A stretch of 64,000 nucleotides of DNA from Argentina anserina (lineage: Eukaryota > Streptophyta > Magnoliopsida > Rosales > Rosaceae), in NCBI RefSeq assembly GCF_933775445.1, contig NC_065877.1, forward strand, positions 28,892,001 through 28,956,000, written 5' to 3'. Under the pieces are notes generated by a model. That model saw only the letters and a program-made list of their open reading frames with translations, had not been told where the DNA came from and searched no databases. Below are positions 50,816 through 62,452 of the stretch, one piece after another (the first letter of the stretch is position 1; every line of letters begins with the position of its first letter). A program made the position numbers and the translations under genes.

Positions 50816-52919
50816 ATGGATCTTAATGATCCACAAGGTTTGGGAAATCAACAAGGTTTGGAGAAGAGGATGCAAGGAAACTCCTTGAGAAGATATCAAA
50901 GCAAGTGCAGCCTATAATGCGGAAGTGTAAATGGAAAGTTCGAATTCTTTCTGAGTTCAGATTTGGGATGGTTGTTGTTTTTCCTTTGATAACTACAATC
51001 AATGTTGGATTCAGTATTGACATCTGATACTTTGAAAAGCAGCCCTGCCAACCCAGCTCTTCAGGGGCTCAATATTGGTGGAGGTGCTGAAGTTAAGCTC
51101 AGATTGCAAAGGCCAAACAACGAAAGGGATTTTTATCCGTTTGAACAGATTCTTCATACAATGTTGCACGAGCTCTGCCACAACGAGCATGGTCCTCATA
51201 ATGCAGACTTTTACAACCTTTTGGACGAGATCAGAAGGGTAATAATTGCCTTACCTTGCTTGTGAAATTGATAAATATTATGTAGTATAGTCTGCTGAAG
51301 GGCTTAGAATTGCAAACAAACTACACTGAACTGCTGTTTATTTTATCTACATGAATCAGCTAGCGCTATTGCGCTCAATAGAATTGCATTATGGTACTTT
51401 GATGGGAATTTGTCAGTTAGGTCTTTATCACAGAGATCTGAGGGACACAACTTACTGTGACACGTATTGATTGGAACTCAGCTGAGAACTGTATTGATGC
51501 AAAACTTAGATGGATATCCCTATGTATGTGGTTGATTTAGGAGCTCCAGAAATAGCTGTTCTTATTCTGGATTGTTGCATATTAGGCGTCCACATTATCG
51601 CCTTTATGAGTCATGTGGATCATTCTTGCATATCCATTAAGAATTATTCATCATCAGTTGATTTGATTTCTCGTCATCCTTGCCTCTGATCCTAGCATAT
51701 GAGGTGTTGAGCCTTATCAGTTCACTCTTCCCTTCTTATCTATTATCTGAAGTATCTCTTTTATATAAATTTGTCAGATCATTTCATACTACGTTTTCCA
51801 ATTAATTTTTCCAAGTTCTAAAAGGCTCAAGTGAAGCTTTTCAATCTTTGCTCTTGGATGAAAAGTTTCTATCCTTTTGTCTTGGCTACTTTATCATTTC
51901 TGTTGTTTCTGTGCATTTGAGCTAGTGAAAAGTTGTGTTTAACTGCATCTTTGTAAATGATTACAGTCTTTCTTCTCTTTATCAAATTTCATTTACTTTA
52001 CCTTGTCTATTATGTTGTAGTGCTTGGCTTACTTGGTATATTTGTGTGCACGAGTGCTGTTTGAATGACTGTCACTTTACTTGGTTCCCATGTTTTTCTG
52101 CAGGAATGTGAGGAACTGATGGGTAAAGGGATTACTGGCACTGGTCAAGGATTTGATCTTCCTGGGAGACGTTTGGGTGGTTCCTCACGTCAACCCCCTC
52201 CTTCGTCTCTACGTCAGACTGTACTGGCTGCTGCTGAAAGCAGAGCACGTCGTGGAGCTCTATCGCCATCTGGACCTAAGCGTTTAGGTGGGGATAGCAA
52301 CATTAAGGCTGCTCTGAGCCCTATACAAGCTGCTGCCATGGCTGCAGAAAGGAGACTATATGATGATCTATGGTGTGGGTCAAAGTCTTTAAAGGGTGAC
52401 GCTAATGGTCAGGATCAAGTCGGAACTTCTCAAATGCCAGAAACTTCCACAGTTACTAATGAAAGATCTACCCAAACTTCTACTCAACCAAAGCTGGGTC
52501 TGGAAAAAGTAAATGATCAATCGAAGTGGCAATGCAGAATGTGCACTTAACTAAATGAGGTATCGCTGTTCATCTTTTATTTATTTATTTATTAAGAAAG
52601 CATGTAAAATTATCCCAACTTGTTGGTCTCATTCCAGTGAATATCATTGTCGTTGTTAGTCCTAATCAATGAGTTCTGTTATCATCAATTTTAAATCTTT
52701 AATGATTTTAAGTTATTTGCAGGAATTCGCATTGACATGTGCGGCCTGCGTGACTTTAAAAGATAACACCAAGTTTAAGGTTTGGTCTTGCAAATTTTGT
52801 ACATTGGAGAACAGAGTTGGGGTAGAAAGATGCTTTTTTTTTTTTGCTTAGCTTGCGGAGAATGGCGATATTCATATGGTCCTCCTGTCTCGAATCGTGG
52901 ACCTTATGTTGGCACCTGA
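50816..52919 (+). pseudogene. WSS1-like WLM-domain metalloprotease pseudogene
   Basis: Homology runs through three parts. At 50816-50960 is the N-terminus, whose ATG is out of frame with EEDARKLLEKISKQVQPIMRKCKWKVRILSEF. At 51040-51238 is the WLM core with the zinc site HELCHNEHGPH intact. At 52104-52560 and from 52723 lie ITGTGQGFDLPGRRLGG and two RanBP2-type zinc fingers (KWQCRMCT..., VWSCKFCTLEN). Lesions: at least one frameshift before EEDARK; TAA in place of TTA after KWQCRMCT; and a 12-base T run at about 52833 that shifts the frame before the last finger (CLACGEWRYSYGPP), so the natural stop at 52917 is not reached. Intact homologues degrade DNA-protein crosslinks. A short product from an internal ATG (51002) cannot be excluded. 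Confidence 0.85.
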
Positions 52920-55286
52920 GGAAGGGAGAAATTCAGAGTCACCTGACGATTGATTCAGTATATATATAGAACATCATCATGAATATACTTCATTTGTCAC
53001 ACCGCACATGAACTGTAAATTGCAGATTGCCATTTTGATTGTACATACCTACATAAATTAAAGTCTTCCTTGAATCATGGTCATCTTTGCTGTTTGGCTA
53101 ATTAAGTAATTAGTTGCTTATTTGTGGATGAGGCATATATGATATATCAGTAATCAGTTGGTATAAAACACCTTGTCAACTCCGGGTTGTACAATGGAGC
53201 TCAGAAACTCGGTCTCTTTCCAAAAACTGTAAATCGGTACCTTTGAACAAATTTTGCATGAGCGGCAGGTTTCAAATGCTCTTCTCGTGACCGCCCGGGC
53301 GCCCGATCATATCATATTTGGCCATCCTGCATATTTGTATCAAACAAAATCTTTATTGATTTCGAGGAGGCTGGCTAATACACCTTTTTGTTGTAACAAG
53401 TTTGTATCACTCTGAGATAATGGAGGAAATTTACATATCAGTCTGCGTCATGAGATAATGGAGGAAACTAACGTAGTACTAGCGCCTTGGTTGGGTTTGA
53501 ATTTGAACCAGTGACTTGATTACGTAGTACTAGCGCCTTGGCTGGGTTTGAATTTCAACTAGTGACTTGATTTCTAAATTCGCAGCTCACTAACTTTGTA
53601 CCTTCTTGTAGTTTTAATTCATGGACATGTCACATTTATTCTGACTTTTTTTGCTTCTTCGCCAGTATTGTATTAAATTTGACGTGATTCTAATGAGGTG
53701 TTGCTTTCACTACAACTTTATGTGAAGTAACTGAAAGGCCTAATTTGTCCTCACACTAGGGATGGTTGAAAATTAATAAGAGGTTTTTAGCTAGGTACAA
53801 GAACAATTCATATGATTTCTATATGATCAAGTTCATAATTATATTCGGCTCTGTCATGTGTAAACCACATAAGTAAATTTAAGATTATGTATATTTGTAT
53901 ATATATTTGTTTTGTGCAAACAAAAGAGCTTAAACCTTTGTTGAGGATTTCCACTTTTATTCATTATAGCAATTTCTGATCACCCTAACAGCCTAACTTA
54001 AACAAACTGAACTGAAAAGATAGTGAACTACGCACACGAGCTACATACCATTTGGACACCATAAAAAAGTCATTGTGCTTATACATTAGCGCGCAGGTTT
54101 GCTCAACTGTGAAGAAGATTGCTGTGTTATTTGAACCATAGAAAAAGTAATTGCGATGATACAGTGGATAAACGTTTAACGAAATTCGCCGTTGTTGTTA
54201 GCCGTTGGGTATAACGAACTTACCAATGGCGAACATTAATTGAGATCAATTTATTTTTACGGATTGATTGATGAATCTTAATACTGGCTTGTTTATTTGA
54301 TAATCGAATAGATATATGAGGCTTCTTCTTCTTCTTCTTCTTCTTTCTGCGACTTCGTCTAGGTTCACTCAGTGAAATCAGTCATAATGTTTTCATGATG
54401 GAAAGGATTCGACCGCACCTTTGCTTCATTGGATCACTTAATCATCGTGCTAGCTATTACAATTGTGAGTAACTGATCAATATCGATATATCATCATCGA
54501 TGTCACGTTGTATATGCATGATTGCATGTAATGGTTTGTGACCGATCAATGTTTTGCTCCTACGCGGGGACGTAAAATATACATTCTATCTGTAGAATTA
54601 GTTTGATCCAAGTTCAAAACACTGTATTACATGCACCCCGTATGAGGAAGAATGTATATAAAGGAGCTAATTAATTGTCTCTACTCCTCTAAAGAGTAGG
54701 TTTTTTTTTCCCGTTCTGAATCATTATACCCGAGTTTTCTTTTTCACAACGTATAATCATCTTATATTTGGGTAAGGAAATTAAAGTTGATTATTTGATA
54801 TGAATCTGTGTTGGATTTTCAGGAAGCTATGTCAATGATTCCTAATCCTAATTGAATCATACGACTTTGCCTAATTAATAGGTTTTGGTAAGTAAGCTCA
54901 TTACGTACTTTTACTGTATTGGACTGGCAGGATAAGCTATGTTTGTGATTCGTAATCCTCATATAATATCGAACTACATCTTTGCCTAATTTGATAAATT
55001 TCGACCATTACTGAATTTGAATCGTCTTGTGACCAAACAGAATCAGATGATACAACAGATGGATAATTGAGAAGGCGATTTGGCGTGCATGAGAAATTGT
55101 TATCTTCTCGAGTTTGTATGTTTTGTATATAAACTATAAAGGGCTACAATGACATGGATGCATTAATTTAAGTCGTAGGAGTTTGCTATGTACTAGCTAA
55201 TTACTCACGCCAAATTACATTATTATGCGTCAAATAAAATTGTAGGAAAATTGTATGATCGAGACTCTTTATTATAGACAACAAAC
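52920..55286. other. Intergenic region downstream of the WSS1-like pseudogene
   Basis: No gene is recognised. It holds a 51-base tandem duplication (53471-53575), a CTT microsatellite (about 54322-54345) and AT-rich DNA. Confidence 0.5.
53471..53575. repeat. 51-base tandem duplication
   Basis: ACGTAGTACTAGCGCCTTGG begins at 53471 and again at 53522; the two units run through GGGTTTGAATTT to GTGACTTGATT with three or four differences. Confidence 0.85.
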
Positions 55287-55429
55287 AAATTTACTTATAT
55301 ATATTTAGTTTTTTTTTTGGCAAAGTTAAAACAAAAACAAACCAAAAACAATCTACAAAAGCAAGAAAGACTATGGAGGAGCCGCTACTGCATTAGATTG
55401 CAGAACATGCAGTAAAGAAGCGGAAAATT

Positions 55430-55560
55430 CTAATATACATCAATATATTTATACATCTCACATCTGACGGTCAATATTGTTTTGTGAGTGAGGTCAGAAA
55501 AATAACATATGTTGTCAACCGTTGGATGTGAGATGTATAACATACATTGATGTATAGTAG
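55430..55560. mobile_element. 131-base MITE with long inverted ends, TSD ATT
   Basis: Both ends read CTAMTATACATCAATRTATK with GTTATACATCTCACATC or a close variant further in, in opposite orientation. ATT flanks it on both sides (55427-55429, 55561-55563). It lies inside the older LINE fragment. A 3-base duplication suggests a Tourist/PIF-Harbinger type, though the usual target is TTA or TAA. Confidence 0.65.
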
Positions 55561-55680
55561 ATTAACCCTAAAGAAGCCGGAGGATTATGAACCCAGTTCA
55601 CAGAGCACTCCAAACTGGACGCAAGATGAGCAGTAATATCTGATGCCATATTTGCAATCCTACTAATCCAAGACCAGTTT

Positions 55681-58600
55681 TTTTACCCGGCTTTCAATCC
55701 GAGATTGCTGCCTTGGCTTTGCCTAGGAGATTTCAATGAAATCCTATGACAACGTGAGAAATGGGGAGGGCTTTCCCAGCCACACTGGAGGCTTAATCTT
55801 TTTCGAGATTTCATGGCTCGAACTTCTCTTCAGAACCTAATGTTTCAGGGTCCAGAATATATGTGTTTTTGTTTCCAGGATAGGAAACTTGTTATAAAGG
55901 AAAGACTTGACAGAGCTCTGGCCAATGCTTCCTGGATTTCTAGTTTTCCAAGTTGCCAGTTATTCCATCTGCCGAAGTTCGGATCAGATCATAGGCCCAT
56001 CCTTCTGAATACTCTCCCTATTCAAGTAAAGTCTGCTATGTTGTTTCGGTATGAACAACTCTAGAACTTTCATCCAAATTGCTCAAAGATAATCAAGGAT
56101 AACTGGTCCACCTACACTTCTGGTTTCCAAAAACAATGGAGCTGAATCTCGACAGATGTCGGTCGGCTTTGTCATTTTGGGCAAAAGAAAATTTTCCAAA
56201 TATTGGTAAACAAGTTGAGCAAAGCACTCATAAGATTCAGGATCTCATTGATTCTGAAAATGCCGATATTTTTGATGAGATTCAAGACTCAACTCAGTCT
56301 ATTCATGATCTCTGGACTCAAGAGGAGTTGTATTGGAGGCAAAGGTCTAGAGTATCTTGTGTTAGCTCATGGAGATTGTAATACCCGTTTCTTTCATCAA
56401 ACCACTTTGATGAATAGACGAAGAAGCAAGATCCTTCGGCTCAAAGATGAAAATGATGTCTGGCTCGAGAAAGAGAGTGAGATTTGTTCTCATCTTAATC
56501 TCTACTTTCAGAATATGTACTCTGCTGGTTCTACTCAACATCAGGACCTACACCAGAAATGAACTATTCACTTCTTGATGAGGTTACTCTTGATGAGATT
56601 AAGAAGGTTGTGTTTGATCTTGGAGCTTTGAAATCTCCAGGTTCGGATGGATTCTCTGGCACTTTTTACCAAAACCATTGGAGTATTGTTAAGGACCTAA
56701 TTCTTGCAGCTAACTCTGCTTCTATGGATCTTCAATCTTCTTTTGAAAAAATTAATGAAAAGTTCATTGCTCTTATTCCTAAGGTTGAGAATCCATAACA
56801 AGCTTCCGAGTTCTGGCCAATTGCTCTTTGTAATTTTGCCTACAAGATCCTAACAAAGGTCATCTCTTCGAGACTTCAACCCATAATGCCATCGCTTATC
56901 TCTGAAAATCAATCTGCCTTTGTCTTTTGGAGACAAATCCAGGATAATATTCTGGTTGCTCATGAATGTTTTCATTATTTAAAGCTTTAAAAGTCTGGTT
57001 CTGAGGAGGAATTTGCTTTGAAGTTGGATATGAACAAGGCCTATGATAGAATTGACTGGTCTTTCTTGGAAAAAGTTCTTTCCAAGATGGGTTTTGCTCC
57101 TAACTAGATTCGTTTGGTGATGTTTTGTGTCACCTCAGTTTCTATGGCTATTCTTTTTAATGGTTCTCCGGGTATGAGATTCAAACCTACCAGGGGCCTC
57201 GACAAGGTGATCCATTGTCCCCATTCTTGTTCCTTTTTGTTAATGATGTGCTCTCTCTCATGATCATGAAGTTGTGCTTTGAAGGCTTATTAGATGCTAT
57301 CAGAATAAGCCAGAATGGTCCTCCAATTAGTCATCTATTTTTCGTAGACGACTCATTGTTTTTCCTAAAAGCAAGTCTTTATAATTGTGAGGCTTTGTCT
57401 GACACTCTTCATCATTTATGTGTTGCTTCGGGCTAACTCATCAATCTTCAAAAGTCTTCACTCTATTTCAGCCTGAATACTCATAATGAAATTGTGGATC
57501 TGCTAAGCACGGTTCTGAATATGAAAGCAGTTCCGAACCCAAGTATATATTTGGACCTCCCCACGATCTGGGGTCGATCCAAGGTGAAAGCTCTGAACTA
57601 TGTGAAGGATCGCATCATGAGTAAGATTCTATGTTGGAACCAATCTACTATTTCCCAAGCTGGTAAGGATATCATGATTAAATCGGTTGCCTCTGCTGTT
57701 CCGACTTATCACATGTCTATTTTTAAATTTCCTAAATCATCATGCAAACAAATTGACTCGACAGTGGAAAATTTCTGGTGGGGTTCTTCTTCCTCAAATG
57801 GGATTCATTGGAAGAATTGGTCTAGTCTGAGTGCTCCAAAAGAAGAGGGAGGCATGAATTTCTGAAATATCTCTGATTTTAATAATGCTATGTTAGCAAA
57901 ACAGTGTTAGGTCTTCCCCGGTATTTCCCAAACTCAAATTTTCTATCAGCAACTAGAGGGTCTTCCCCCCGTGGGCTTGGGCCAGTCTCCTTCTAAATAT
58001 GGGCCTTTCTTGGAAAATCAGTGTAGGTTCAGAAATTGATTTCTGGAATGACTGTTGGATTCAAAATTTCCCGGAAGGCAATTTGAGTGCTTTCTAGCCG
58101 TTGAACTCTCACTTTATCCCAGTCTCGAACTTCATTGATAGAAACTCAAATATTTGGGATCTTTCTCCGGTGAAAAATTTGCTCCCAAAGGAGACGGTGA
58201 ATGTAATCCGAGCTACTACATTTGACAACATGGAGGAAAATGATTCTCTGATTTGGAAGTACTCTAAATTAAGGACCTACTCGGTAAAATCCGGATATCG
58301 ATCGGCTGTTCACTCCCACCCAAAAGCGTCTTTTGATGCCCTTAATTCTTCTCATGTTGTCTCTGAAGGAGTATGGAAATGAATTTGGAATTTGCACGCC
58401 CCCCCCCCCCCCAGAGTAAAAACTTTTGTTTGGAGGGTTGTTTCTAATGCCTTGGCAACTAACTTCAATCGGTTTAGGCGGCACTTGGCCAGTTCCTCTG
58501 TATGTCCCTTATGTGAGGAATAATTTGAAACAGTGGAGCACTCTCTCTTTCTATGTCCTTGGGCCTCGAAATCTTGGTTTGTGCATCCCCTAGCTTACTT

Positions 58601-59482
58601 AGTTAACCATAAACAATTCTCTTCGTTTCAAAAATGGTTGGAAGAGATTTTATGCAACGATGCTATGACTTTTCGGGCTAAATCAAAGGAAGCAACGTTA
58701 CTCGCTTTTCAGCTGTGGTTCATTTGGAAATCTAGGTGTACGGCGGTTTTCAACCATACTGATCCGAACCCTATTCAGACAACTTCCTTAGCAATCTCGG
58801 CGGCAGAATAATTTCTTCAGGTTCCATTTAATATTCTAACACCTTCTCATTTTGTGCATTCTGAGGATGTAGATCTCTAACGTGGGTGGGCTGCTCCGAC
58901 GGAGGGTATCCTGAAACTAAATACAGATGCAGCTTGAGATTCTTCTTCGCATTCTTGTGGTTTGGCTGCCATTCTTAGAGATAAAAATGGTGTAGTGGTG
59001 AATGGTGCTACTACTAGAGACTTTGCATCCTCCCCCATTGTCGCTGAAGCAAAAGCTATAGAGCTCGGTCTTTCCTTGGCTTCTTCCATCGCTCTCCCTT
59101 CTTTCACTCTGGAGTCTGATTCCGTCTCTCTTATTTTGTCTCTGAAGAATCATTTTTCTGCGGTGGATTGGACGACAACGTCCATTTTAGCGGGAATCCG
59201 TAAGCAACTTTCGCGTTTCCACTGTGTTAACTGGAACTGGTCCAGTAGAAAGGCAAATGAGGCAGCCAACTGGGTTGCCTCAGAATCCTTGTGCAGGGTG
59301 TGTCCGAAAGATTGGATCTCTAATCTTCCTTCCTCCCTAATGCGTATTCTCTTATTTGATGCTGCTTCTCTTCCTCCCTAGTTTCTTTCTTTAGCTATTT
59401 TTTAGTTTTTCTGTCTTTTTGCTTTTAATTTCTCCTGTTTTGTTCCCTTCCTTCTATTGAATTTTATGTTTCCAAAAAAAAA
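55681..59482 (+). mobile_element. LINE (L1-type) retrotransposon, 5'-truncated and decayed
   Basis: ORF2 parts follow in order in broken frames: end of the endonuclease (about 55813-56010, GSDHRPILLN), reverse transcriptase (about 56559-57440, with LKSPGSDGFSGTFY, ALKLDMNKAYDRIDW and FFVDDSLFF, the catalytic DD), the thumb region (about 57494-57865), a zinc-knuckle region (about 58500) and a plant-type RNase H (about 58962-59380). Stops and frameshifts occur throughout. It ends in a short A run. AGACCAGTTT occurs at both ends (55671-55680, 59483-59492), a target duplication typical of LINE insertion. ORF1 and the endonuclease start are missing, so it is not mobile by itself. Confidence 0.9.
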
Positions 59483-59529
59483 AGACCAGTTTACTGAAGA
59501 AAATGAGGCAGCCAAAGACCAGTTAAATT

Positions 59530-59531
59530 TA

Positions 59532-59585
<54 letters not shown>
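59530..59585. repeat. (AT)n microsatellite
   Basis: About 50 bases of pure AT repeat. It grew out of the right copy of the older LINE's target duplication and directly abuts the fold-back element. Confidence 0.9.
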
Positions 59586-59586
<1 letters not shown>

Positions 59587-59588
<2 letters not shown>

Positions 59589-59985
59589 TCTCTATTCAGA
59601 GTGAAGCTTCACTCTGAAATTAAATAGTGAATTTCCAATTTTGGCACACTTTTCGATCAAATTTTTTCACCATAAGCAATTCAATATTTATGTATGTTAT
59701 TCAAGACTATCTCTACAAAATTTCATCCAATTCGGATATCGTTAAAGTATTGAAATTAAATTAAATCAATGAATAAATTAAAACTGTTCAACATGAACCG
59801 TTCGTGTAAATCTCAATTTTAAAAACTCAAACCATTGTTGAATTAGATGAAACTTTGTAGAGATGATTTTGAATAGCATACTTAAATATTGAATCACTTA
59901 TGGTGAAAACATTTTACCAAAAGTCTGCCAAAATTGAAACTTCACTCTGTAATTTCAGAGTGAAGCTTCATTCTAGATATGAACT
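59587..59985. mobile_element. Fold-back MITE, copy 1
   Basis: The two halves are inverted copies of each other over about 150 bases: CAGAGTGAAGCTTCACTCTG near each end, then TTTGGCA..ACTTTT, TTTCACCATAAG and ATTCAATATTTA in mirror order. It lies between AT microsatellites, so a TA target is likely. It has no coding capacity. A second copy is at 63021-63385. Confidence 0.8.
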
Positions 59986-60230
59986 ATATATATATATATA
60001 TACAAAATTTCTCAGCTACGAACGTCTGCACCGTTCGTACGGTGCGTATTCGGCGATTCCGACCACCGGCGATGTGCAATGATGGCACCAACCAGCACAA
60101 CCGCACTCTCCTCCTCCCGGCGCTCCTGTTTGTGCCGGCTGGAGTTGCAGCGCCGGTTGGAATCTCAAAATATTTGCACGCTCATGTTTGTGCGGCTGTG
60201 CTTATCGGCGCCGTCGTTATGTGTCGCCGG
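59986..60230. other. GC-rich unique stretch before the Pack-hAT-like element
   Basis: Higher GC than its surroundings, with the palindrome ACCGTTCGTACGGT (about 60028-60041). It could be a piece of another repeat. The same GC-rich character resumes right of the element (GGTGGCCGGAATCGTCGAATCC), as expected if the element split it. Confidence 0.4.
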
Positions 60231-60541
60231 CTAAGAAGTACGGACACGCTGCCAGGCTGCGTATTGCATGTCCGACACGGACACGGACATGCCCGGACAC
60301 GCTCGGATACGCTCGGACACGCGAATTGATTATGGACACGGTTCGAACACGCTGCAATACGTAATGGACACGCGCGTGTCATCTTTGGACAGGCAATTAA
60401 GGAGGACACGGTGGGGTATTTTTGTCCTTACAAAATTGTTGGACCAAAATCCTCTCACGTCTCAATACGCAGTCTTCTTGCTAAGACTCCTTGCTTTTAA
60501 CCTCCGAGCCTCTTCCTTGTCACCATCGGTTTCGCTCTAGA

Positions 60542-61001
60542 ATGTCAGGGATAGAGAGGCTCCATTGGATGTTCGTCGGCGCCGGAGGAGCTCTGGGTCA
60601 CCCACTGCCCGATTCGCCTACTCTTGATACCTCAGAACAGGTCTACATCTCCTCACTTGCGTTGTTGAAGATGCTTGAGCACGGTACACGTCTGTTTAGC
60701 TCTAATCTGAATCCCTAATTAGGGTTTGGTTTTATAATTGCTTAGCTTTCGAATTGATGTATGAACTTTAAAAACCTATCTGAGCTGTTAGAGTTGTAGA
60801 TTGTAGCGAAATTGTGCATTTTAGATCTCAATTAGGGTTTGATTCTTATAGACTTGAAACTAAATTTGATTTGGTGTTTTACTTACCGGATAATCGGAAA
60901 ATCTAGGGTTCCCGGAGGTGATGGGCTTGATGCTGGGAGAGTTTGTGGATGACTATATTAGTTAAAGTTGTGGATGTCTTTGCTATGCCGCAGAGTGGCC
61001 G
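60542..61001 (+). pseudogene. RPN11: Captured 5' fragment of proteasome subunit RPN11
   Basis: Exon 1 (60542-60683) reads MSGIERLHWMFVGAGGALGH, then DSPTLDTSEQVYISSLALLKML, the start of the 19S lid deubiquitinase RPN11 (PSMD14). A GT donor follows the same codon phase as in the family. Exon 2 (60907-61001) continues with EVMGLMLGEFVDDY and VVDVFAMPQSG in another frame. Lesions: a few codons (RAGV..M) lost at the junction, a one-base insertion with a TAA after DDYIS, and no MPN+ metal site, which lies in later exons. It cannot encode a protease. The intron and 5' leader are kept. Confidence 0.85.
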
Positions 61002-61088
61002 GTAAAGTCTTAAGTTTGGTTCAACTTTTGTTGCAGTATCTGATTTAGTAATATTAACACTCACTATGCTTGCTTGATTAATAAATAG

Positions 61089-62125
61089 GATGGAACTTGG
61101 GGAACTGTTAAAGGAAGTTGCACTGTAGTTAGAGACATTGCAGACTTGTGTTACCATTGGTATCCACTCTACTTGAAGGAGTTGCGCGAATCCCCTGCTT
61201 CAGAAGAAGTTCGTACTTTAAGGTAATCGTATTTAAATTAGTACTTTGGTGATACATGCTGGAGAAAATGATTAGAGTTAGACTGTTATGTAATCTCAGA
61301 TAGGCTAAGTGGTTTTCTTAGGAGTTGTCTTGTAGGTTGATTCATATACCAGCATGTATACTAGTTGGTGTTTTGGGGCTAATGGTGGCGATTCCTCTTT
61401 ACACTGTAATTGTTGTTGTGAAGAGTCCATATATGTTGTTTAAAGGCTGGTATCGACTGATCCACGATATGATTAGTCGAGAAGGACCATTTCTTAAAGT
61501 AGCTTGCACAATTGTTGGTTTGATAATCCTTATATGGCCAATTGTGGTTGTTGGAAGTATCATACTCACAGTTGTCTCCAGTATTTTTGTTGGATTATAT
61601 GCAGCAGTTGTAGTATATCAGGTTTGCTCTTAGTAAACTATGATCTTTTTTTTGCTCTCTCTTTTGCTTTCCATGATAAATGAAATGATGTATTCTCTAA
61701 CAATTGATGAATGAAGGAAAGATCTTTCACGAAAGGTGTGACCTACATGATCGTAATTGTTGCCGAGTTTGATGAGTACACAAATGACTGGTTATATCTT
61801 TCAGAAGGCACAATCTTTCCGATGTTAGTAAAATTTACTTCATTATAAAAGCTAAAACTGACGGGAAACCAATGCTACAGCTTGCTAGATTTGGTGCCTT
61901 TTTCTATGGTAAATATTAACAATATCAATCATATTTTGTGCAGTTAGGCCCCATTATCAAAAAAGAGCTGTTCTCAATTATCATAGCTTTCTGTCTGAGG
62001 AAGGCGAGCAGCTGAAGGTAAGCTCAGATTTGCTCCAATGGAGGCACTTGCAATGCATATGCCAAGTTTGGTCAATTCCAGATCAGTTAGAGAAGCTATA
62101 CATGAAGTAAAAATGGTGCAAGTAT
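61089..62125 (+). pseudogene. Captured fragment of a plant multipass membrane protein gene (At3g27390-like)
   Basis: Exons with splice signals: 61089-61222 (GTVKGSCTVVRDIADLCYHWY), 61336-61621 (LIHIPACILVGVLGLMVAIP ... SPYMLFKGWYRLIHDMISREGPFL ... FVGLYAAVVVYQ, with three hydrophobic segments), 61717-61823 (ERSFTKGVTYMI, FDEYTNDWLYLSEG), 61944-62017, then a frame-changed tail to about 62125 (MHMPSLVNSRSVREAIHEVK). The first and last exons of the family are absent. The function of this plant family is not established. Most of the exons are still open, so the capture may be fairly recent or the reading under some constraint. Confidence 0.7.
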
Positions 62126-62452
62126 GCTTTTTAGTTCATTGATTTAGTTGCAATGGTGTATGCATTTAATTTCTATCAAAAGAGCTAATTTATAACTAGT
62201 TAGGGATGCAATTTGGCTGTTGCACATTGTTGTAATTTGGCTTGCTCATGTTAGGAGGTATTTGAAGTTTGAGATAATTTTGTTCTAATTTATGAAATTA
62301 TATATATTTTTTCTTAATTAGGTATATATATATATATTTTAAAATTAATTAACGTGTCCGTGTCCAATAAAAATTTCATGTGCCGTATCCGCGTATCGAA
62401 TTGTGTCCAATACGGACACTCGTGTCCGTATCCGTGCTTCTTAGGTCGCCGG

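Larger units (their letters stand above)
55305..59524 (-). mobile_element. Older, strongly 5'-truncated LINE fragment (minus strand)
   Basis: On the minus strand a short LINE tail is readable: the RNase H-end segment NWSWISRIANMASDITAHL at 55680-55620, PPASL, then a 3' UTR and a poly(A) seen as a T run at 55309-55318. It is split by a MITE (55430-55560) and by a second LINE (55681-59482). The sequence AAATTTACTTATATATAT is present at 55287-55304 and 59525-59542, an 18-base target duplication enclosing everything. Own sequence amounts to under 300 bases. Confidence 0.75.
60231..62444. mobile_element. Pack-type hAT-like element carrying fragments of two host genes
   Basis: The ends are inverted repeats: CTAAGAAGTACGGACACG at the left and, reading inwards from the right, CTAAGAAGCACGGATACGG. 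GTCGCCGG lies on both sides (60223-60230 and 62445-62452), a perfect 8-base target duplication, the hAT hallmark. Both ends carry many GGACACG-type subterminal repeats, as does the related small element at 42070-42629. No transposase is seen. The interior holds the first two exons of RPN11 (60542-61001) and several exons of a plant membrane-protein gene (61089-62125), both in plus orientation with introns kept, so they were picked up as DNA. A chimeric transcript driven by the RPN11 leader is possible. Confidence 0.85.
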
